Origin: Paenibacillus etheri
GTDB taxonomy: Bacteria > Bacillota > Bacilli > Paenibacillales > Paenibacillaceae
Length of the DNA stretch: 64,000 nt
Assembly (NCBI RefSeq): GCF_001012825.1
Contig: NZ_LCZJ02000015.1
Span: 52,661 to 116,660 of the forward strand
Reading direction: 5' to 3'
Part shown: in pieces, positions 59,732 through 64,000 of the stretch
How the letters are laid out: each line of letters starts with the position of its first letter
Numbering within the stretch: the stretch's first letter is position 1
Position numbers and translations under genes: made by a program
The notes under the pieces: generated by a model
Databases searched by the model: none
The model's input: the letters and a program-made list of their open reading frames with translations, nothing else
What the model was told of the DNA's origin: nothing

Positions 59732-60048
59732 ATCACCGCATGAATACACCGCTGGTAGTGTACCGGGTCGGTCGCCAGCAGGATGCGGACAACCTATTCA
59801 GCGATCGGAAGGCAGGGAAGATCGCAGATTTGAAATGTTTCGTTGTTAGACGCAAACTGATGCCAAGGCAGAATACAACCCTGTCATATACATTGTCAAA
59901 AAGGCGATTGGGGTTCCGAAGACAGTAGACGTTCGAATCAGCGACGAAGTGTTGTTATTTGGAAGAAAATATTTGGTGATTGACTCTAACCCACGCCGTT
60001 ACTGACGTGAGTAATTGGTCACTTGTGATGTAAAAGGCAGTGAACATG
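59728..60048 (+). pseudogene. YqbH-like gene, frameshifted
   Basis: The homologue of 28632-28958 loses one base after FVV (GTTAGACGC in place of GTTAAGACGC) near 59848, which changes the frame. Later a TGG codon has become TGA near 60004. The start is intact and overlaps the connector gene, as in the intact prophage. Confidence 0.8.
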
Positions 60049-60376
60049 GATGATTTTGACGACGGATTTGGTATCCGATAAAGCACACACGTCGCGGCCA
60101 GACCGAATTGTTGAGGATGTAGGGTTAGTCTTTCATTACGACATCGACCGAAATGTGGTAGAGGAGGCATGGGAACCGATCTCCTTGGACTTATCTCCCT
60201 TCTTCCGTTACCTCCGCCAGCGACGGTTCTGTGTGGTTTCTCAGCGCTTTGAAATTATGATGGTGATTTAGGCTCCGCGCACGCGGCCGCAGAATGATCG
60301 GATGGAAGTTACCTTTCGGTATTCGTACCTGCTGCATGTTCAGAAGATAAACGAGTTTTTTATAGATCCAAGCTGA
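60048..60376 (+). pseudogene. xkdI/xkdJ deletion remnant
   Basis: The start of the xkdI homologue (ATG, then a few codons) is joined to xkdJ from the segment DLVSDKAHT onward. About 600 bases are missing relative to 28955-29570. An in-frame TAG appears in the MVI(E) codon region near 60270, and a second deletion removes codons near the 3' end. Confidence 0.8.
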
Positions 60377-60398
60377 GTTTAATGTTTGATTTTCTTGT

Positions 60399-60422
60399 TA
60401 AGCTAACAGGAATGATAGTTTA
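60399..60422 (+). repeat. Cassette-boundary repeat F
   Basis: GCTAACAGGAATGATAGTTT lies after the xkdJ remnant and before uppP. It aligns with repeats B, E and G. Confidence 0.5.
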
Positions 60423-60572
60423 ATAAAGTCGTTACTTAAGACTGAAATAATTCAATGTGACAATTATGTCATTCTGAATTGAATATTGTTATGTTAATCG
60501 ATGGGGAAGTTTACGTGTCTCCCTTATACTGGAAATTAAATGTTCTTATTTCCGAAAGGGGACTATCCACTG

Positions 60573-61376
60573 ATGACTGATGTAATTAAAGCAATAATAC
60601 TTGGCATAATAGAGGGCTTAACTGAATTTTTACCAGTATCATCTACTGGACATCTTATTTTAGCAGGCAATTTGCTTAGCTTTGAGGGAGATGCTGCAAT
60701 AACTTTTAAAATTGTTATTCAGTTGGGTGCAGTGATGGCAGTTCTAATTCTTTATTGGAAAAGGTATTTGGAGATTGGGGCTAATATGATTAGAATGGAT
60801 TTTTCCAAAAGCAAAGGATTAAATGTCATTCATATGATTTTGGCTATGTTACCAGCATTAATCCTATATCTTCTCTTCAAGGACACCATAAAAAGCCAAT
60901 TATTCGGCCCAACCCCTGTTTTGATCGGTCTAGTTGTTGGTGGTGTATTGATGATCATTGCAGCACGGAATAGGCGAACTGAAACCGCTGATACTATTGA
61001 TGGGATTAATTATAAACAGGCTTTCGGAATTGGTCTGTTTCAATGCTTGGCGTTATGGCCGGGATTTTCGAGATCAGGTTCGACGATTTCAGGCGGCCTG
61101 TTGCTTGGCACTAGCCAAAAAGCTGCTGCAGATTTTACATTCATTATTTCCGTGCCAGTTATGTTTGGTGCAAGCTTGTTGGATTTGTACGATAGTCGTG
61201 ATTTGTTGAGTTCTGATGATTTGATTCTAATGTTAATTGGCTTTGCGACATCCTTTCTTGTGGCAATGATTGCAGTAGTGACGTTCATCAAACTGATTAA
61301 GCGACTTCGACTGGAATGGTTTGCTCTATACCGGTTTGTTTTAGCAGCTCTCTTCTATTTAATCGTCATACAGTAA
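60573..61376 (+). CDS. uppP: Undecaprenyl-diphosphatase (BacA/UppP)
   Basis: A 267-residue membrane phosphatase that recycles undecaprenyl pyrophosphate for wall synthesis; extra copies give bacitracin resistance. Signature motifs are EGLTEFLPVSSTGHL and PGFSRSGSTISGGLLLG; seven to eight membrane helices are apparent and the length is normal. ATG 60573 follows AAAGGGGA at about eleven bases; the frame extends to 60540. It fills the slot of the lipoprotein gene in the intact prophage and is bordered by repeats F and G. Confidence 0.92.
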   Translation: MTDVIKAIILGIIEGLTEFLPVSSTGHLILAGNLLSFEGDAAITFKIVIQLGAVMAVLILYWKRYLEIGANMIRMDFSKSKGLNVIHMILAMLPALILYLLFKDTIKSQLFGPTPVLIGLVVGGVLMIIAARNRRTETADTIDGINYKQAFGIGLFQCLALWPGFSRSGSTISGGLLLGTSQKAAADFTFIISVPVMFGASLLDLYDSRDLLSSDDLILMLIGFATSFLVAMIAVVTFIKLIKRLRLEWFALYRFVLAALFYLIVIQ

Positions 61377-61420
61377 CTAGTTTTTATTTGATTGTTATAG
61401 GAATCTTTCTCACAATCATA

Positions 61421-61440
61421 TGCTAACGGTGAATGATAGT
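61421..61440 (+). repeat. Cassette-boundary repeat G
   Basis: GCTAACGGTGAATGATAGT lies after uppP and ten bases before the conserved terminator. The intact prophage has GTTGATAGTAC at the matching place (30518-30528), perhaps a relic. Confidence 0.5.
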
Positions 61441-61449
61441 ACGGCATTA

Positions 61450-61475
61450 ACCGCCTAGGGAAAGGCGGTTTTTTT
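61450..61475 (+). terminator. Terminator, second copy
   Basis: CCGCCT pairs with AGGCGG across AGGGAA and is followed by seven T. It corresponds to 30537-30560. Confidence 0.75.
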
Positions 61476-61505
61476 GGTTCGGAAAAAGGGAGGAATATTT
61501 AAAGC

Positions 61506-61753
61506 ATGAACCTAAAAAAACAGATTTGCCAGGGCATTTGATGTTATTTTAAATGACCTGAACAAGCAAACAAAGCAGGAATGGATTGAGAGCGCAGTGG
61601 TTTTGAAGCGGGAACGCTTTGAAATTGCCGGCGCTCTTTTTGATTGTGAGGAAGATACCCTGCTGTCTCAGCAGGAAGTTATTCAAAAGGTGTAGGCCTA
61701 TTTGGGATTGACAAAAAAGGAGGAAACAGTGAATGTCGATACAACGGAATAGA
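61506..61753 (+). pseudogene. Pre-sheath gene, disrupted
   Basis: The homologue of 30594-30839 starts at ATG 61506, but a short deletion and a TGA follow near 61540, and another stop (GTG TAG) interrupts it near 61690. The segment QEWIESAVVLKRERFEIAGA is preserved. Confidence 0.8.
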
Positions 61754-61960
61754 CTAGGCGCGTATGTGGAGCTGCAGGCGGTTGCGAAGTCTCGTGTCCT
61801 ATCGGTATCAAGCCGAATGGGGCCAGCCAAACAAAGCAGTTGATATGGCGGATCAGTCCGAGCGGTTCAAGGAATCTGGTTTACTTGTAGACGAGTTGGA
61901 ATTGGCTGCGAGAATGGCGTAACGGTAGTGGGTTATAGGGTTTTAATTAAATAGGGTAAG
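61734..61960 (+). pseudogene. Tail sheath gene fragment
   Basis: The first 70 or so codons of the sheath gene are recognisable (RLGAYVELQAVAKSRVLSV, then VDMADQSERFKESGLLVDEL), but a deletion removes part of the SGRVLVPYQAEWG region and a one-base loss shifts the frame near 61908. Homology stops at about 61945; everything from there to xhlA is gone. Confidence 0.8.
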
Positions 61961-62065
61961 GGAGTAGGACCATACTGTGTAATTAGGGTTTGAAATTAAA
62001 TTAAACGAATTACATCATAAAAAAATGGATATAATCATAATAGAAAAAATATGAAGGATGATAAT

Positions 62066-62578
62066 ATGATTTATATCTATAATGATTATGGTGGGACACA
62101 TACAACAGCTTTGGCAGCAGCTTATCATTTAAAACAAATTACTCAGTCTGAGCGAAAATTAACTACAGAGGAAATATTGAATGTTAAATTTTTTAATAAG
62201 TTAACGAAAAATGATTCTGGTAAGATTATTTTTCACGGAATTGATGAAAATGGAGACTCCGTTTATACAATCGGTAGGAAGTCATCAAAACTTGTAGTCC
62301 CAGCATTAAGAGAATTAAGCTTATTACTAGAAAGAAAACATCATTTTGAAGAAAAAATAATATTCTCTAATACTTCACCCACGGTGCCCATCCCGATGTC
62401 AATCGGAGGGTTCTTCTCAAGGGGATTAAAAATTGATTTTATTGGTGTTCCTTTATTAGTAATGGGTGCTAAGCAATGTTGTGATAATATATTTCGATTG
62501 GTTGAAAATACGAAACAAATAGGGAAGTCCTCCAATGAGGAACAAGTTATTATTTTAGAAAATGAAGTCTATAAGTAA
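62066..62578 (+). CDS. DUF3189-family protein
   Basis: A 170-residue protein starting MIYIYNDYGGTHTTALAAAY, the diagnostic start of DUF3189, and ending with VMGAKQCCDNIFRLVENTK. The function of the family is unknown; related genes occur in Firmicutes. AAGGAT precedes ATG 62066. It is AT-rich and sits where the tail genes were deleted, so it may be cargo. Confidence 0.8.
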   Translation: MIYIYNDYGGTHTTALAAAYHLKQITQSERKLTTEEILNVKFFNKLTKNDSGKIIFHGIDENGDSVYTIGRKSSKLVVPALRELSLLLERKHHFEEKIIFSNTSPTVPIPMSIGGFFSRGLKIDFIGVPLLVMGAKQCCDNIFRLVENTKQIGKSSNEEQVIILENEVYK

Positions 62579-62618
62579 TAATTTTTCAAAGGTTCATAAG
62601 GAACATACTGCGCAGCAA

Positions 62619-62676
62619 GGCACGTCTCAATAGGCGTGTCTTTTATTTTGCCCTCGGACACTGTCCGGGGGTTTTT
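62619..62676 (+). terminator. Two hairpins before the xhlA remnant
   Basis: A weak stem (GGCACG/CGTGTC, then TTTTATTTT) is followed by GCCCTCGGACA pairing with TGTCCGGGGG and TTTTT. They correspond to 47494-47541. Confidence 0.6.
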
Positions 62677-62705
62677 ATGTTGAGGGAGAGAACGGGGGAA
62701 CGGGA

Positions 62706-62998
62706 GTGGAGATTACAACAATCACAGCAATAGTCGCAGCAGTAAGTGGAGTTGTGCTTGGGTGGGTAACTCGGACATCTGCCTTTAAAGAAGATGTTGC
62801 TCAGGAGGCTGGCAGCGGTGCAGCCTTGCGTACAGACGTTGAGTACATCAAGCATGGCGTTGATGATGTTCGGTTTGAGTTAAAAGACCAGGTAAGACGA
62901 TTTGATGCATTACCAGAACGAGTGACACGAGTTGAAGAGTCTACCAAGCAAGCCATAAGCGCTTGGCAAAATCGAAGAATAGAGAGGATGTTCTGTTA
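62706..62998 (+). pseudogene. xhlA-like gene, frameshifted
   Basis: The homologue of 47567-47863. It is similar through RVTRVEES and then changes frame near 62950, running on through the holin start as an unrelated Cys-rich tail (FCYGMECSCEFC). GTG 62706 and its ribosome site are conserved. Confidence 0.75.
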
Positions 62999-63274
62999 TG
63001 GAATGGAATGCAGTTGCGAATTTTGTAAAAACCAGAATTGCTGATGGTTGTCGCCGTGTGCGGGGTGATTGGGTATATCCTTAAACAAACTCCAAAGGTA
63101 CCTGATTGGACAATTATTTACACAGTTACTTTAGCTGCAACCATCCTAGTTGTATTGACTACTGGAATAAACGTGGATAGTGTACTACAGGCGATTTTAT
63201 GTAGTGCAGTTGCTGTGTACGATAATCAACTGGTTAAACAAACTGCTAAAGCGAAGGAGGGAAATGAACAATGA
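62998..63274 (+). pseudogene. Holin gene, frameshifted
   Basis: ATG 62998 begins like the holin at 47863 (MEWN), but a deletion in the region encoding the first residues breaks the frame. From about 63040 the second part is open and close to the holin (GYILKQTPKVPDWTIIYTVT, AVYDNQLVKQ). No full holin is made. Confidence 0.75.
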
Positions 63275-63288
63275 AGAAGGTATGGGCT
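63271..63288 (+). pseudogene. Amidase start fragment
   Basis: ATGAAGAAGGTATGG is identical to the first 15 bases of the amidase at 48129 and overlaps the holin end in the same way. Homology ends there, at the edge of the IS110-related segment. Confidence 0.65.
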
Positions 63289-63320
63289 CTTTTTAGATTT
63301 GTCTAGTGAGCAGTTTGTAT

Positions 63321-63668
63321 CTACATTTCTTCGTACTGTGCATCATTTAACGGAACCATTTCTGTATAAATAACCTTGACATCTGTTTTACGCCCAGGCA
63401 AAGCTTTCATATGCTGGGCATTTACCACTAAAAATTCAATTCCTTCGGCTTCAAGTAAATTAACAATAGGCTTCCAAAATACACCCGTGCTTTCCATAGC
63501 AACGTGAGTACACTCATGTTGTTTAATCCAGTCAATTAATTGTAATAGAAACAACACAGTTTTAGTTGAAAACGTTTGAATCTCCTTTCCGTTAGACGTT
63601 AGAATACATGCGGTAATATTATCCTTATGAATATCCATACCACATGCCCGTTCAACTACGATTTCCAC
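63321..63668 (-). pseudogene. IS110-family transposase, C-terminally truncated
   Basis: The N-terminal DEDD/RuvC-like domain is present (ACGMDIHKDNITACIL, CTHVAMESTGVFWKPIVNLL, VVNAQHMKALPGRKTDVK). After TDVK the expected DAEWIADLL continuation is replaced by VIYTEMVPLNDAQYEEM and a stop, so most of the protein including the catalytic serine domain is missing. Confidence 0.85.
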
Positions 63669-64000
63669 CTTAAAGCATCCTCTCTACGGCTAAATTAGAT
63701 AAGAGGCTGGTGCAACAATCAGAGTAGGATTAATCTCCCATGAGTGCTTCCCAATAGGGAGCGACAATCTGTGATGCACCGTGATCGTTGGAATCAGACT
63801 AACGGATGGGCTCGTAGGCACCATAGCTTATCGACCTTCCTCTCCCAGCCATAGTAGCAGTATTAGCAGATATAACCATTTTCATCATCTGTGGTGCAGC
63901 GCTTGCGCTGCATGTATGGCTATACCAGCTAATAGCTTGTCAACATTACCAGTAAAGTGATTTTAAATCATGTGGTATAGTTAAAATGAGCATGCCAAAA
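63669..64000 (-). ncRNA. IS110 upstream region, possible bridge RNA
   Basis: The 330 bases upstream of the transposase have no supported gene. They contain a perfect hairpin TGCAGCGC-TT-GCGCTGCA (63895-63912) and other short repeats. IS110-group elements encode a bridge RNA in this position, so a relic is plausible. Loops and element ends were not resolved. Confidence 0.3.

Noticed and set aside
23675-61440. Boundary repeats as classical integron attC sites
   Set aside because: They are only about 20 bases, lack the paired R'/R'' core boxes of attC, and no integron integrase is in the window. They are kept as an unexplained repeat family.

Overview
The window is most of a large PBSX-like contractile-tail (myovirus-type) prophage of a Gram-positive bacterium. 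Paenibacillus or a close relative is the best guess. The structural genes match the Bacillus PBSX/skin xkd/yqb series in order and type, small families typical of Firmicute phages are present (DUF6906, IDEAL-like, DUF5348-like, ArpU-like, YolD, DUF3006, DUF3189), and the lysis amidase ends in a copper-amine-oxidase-like stalk domain common in Paenibacillus. The left end and integrase lie outside the window. A 3' tRNA-Met fragment at 56171-56243 is the likely right attachment site.

Layout. 1-10.4 kb: early genes for recombination and replication (SbcC/Rad50-like ATPase, RecT, MBL-fold protein, replication initiator with an internal iteron-like array, DnaB-type helicase, RusA) and an ArpU-like late regulator. 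10.4-14.3 kb: first accessory block (MltR-like HEPN-motif protein, candidate type I toxin-antitoxin pair, membrane-anchored Mrr-like nuclease, Cys4 miniprotein, membrane/winged-helix protein, Cys-rich protein with a DUF4145-like C-terminus). 14.3-19.1 kb: ParB-like protein, C5-cytosine methyltransferase, ApeA-like HEPN protein, a strongly self-complementary non-coding segment, MazG-like pyrophosphohydrolase and an EVE-HNH nuclease. 19.1-47.5 kb: packaging, head, tail, baseplate and fibre genes in PBSX order, interrupted by cargo: NUDIX plus aminoglycoside-kinase-like genes, a lipoprotein, and a DUF4062-TOPRIM fusion between the tail tube and tail chaperone genes. 47.5-48.9 kb: lysis. 49-56 kb: lysogenic-conversion-type genes (exported proteins, glycosyltransferase, DNA ligase, SOS-controlled YolD operon, secreted ComEC-like MBL protein with DUF3006).

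56.2-64 kb: beyond the att site are a DinB-family gene with a near-consensus SOS box inside its promoter, then a decayed second prophage of the same type. It keeps fragments of the minor head, xkdF, connector, xkdH-like, xkdJ, pre-sheath, sheath, xhlA, holin and amidase genes in the original order, joined by deletions. It ends at a truncated IS110-family transposase whose upstream region could encode a bridge RNA.

The two prophages carry different single-gene cargo in the same two slots (minor head/xkdF, and xkdJ/pre-sheath gene). Several cargo genes are bordered by a repeated imperfect hairpin of about 20 nt (GCTAACGGgaaacGATAGTT-like). This cassette-like arrangement, the DUF4062-TOPRIM fusion and the toxin-antitoxin candidate are the most promising leads. 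All functional calls rest on reading the sequence and family knowledge; no database search was run.
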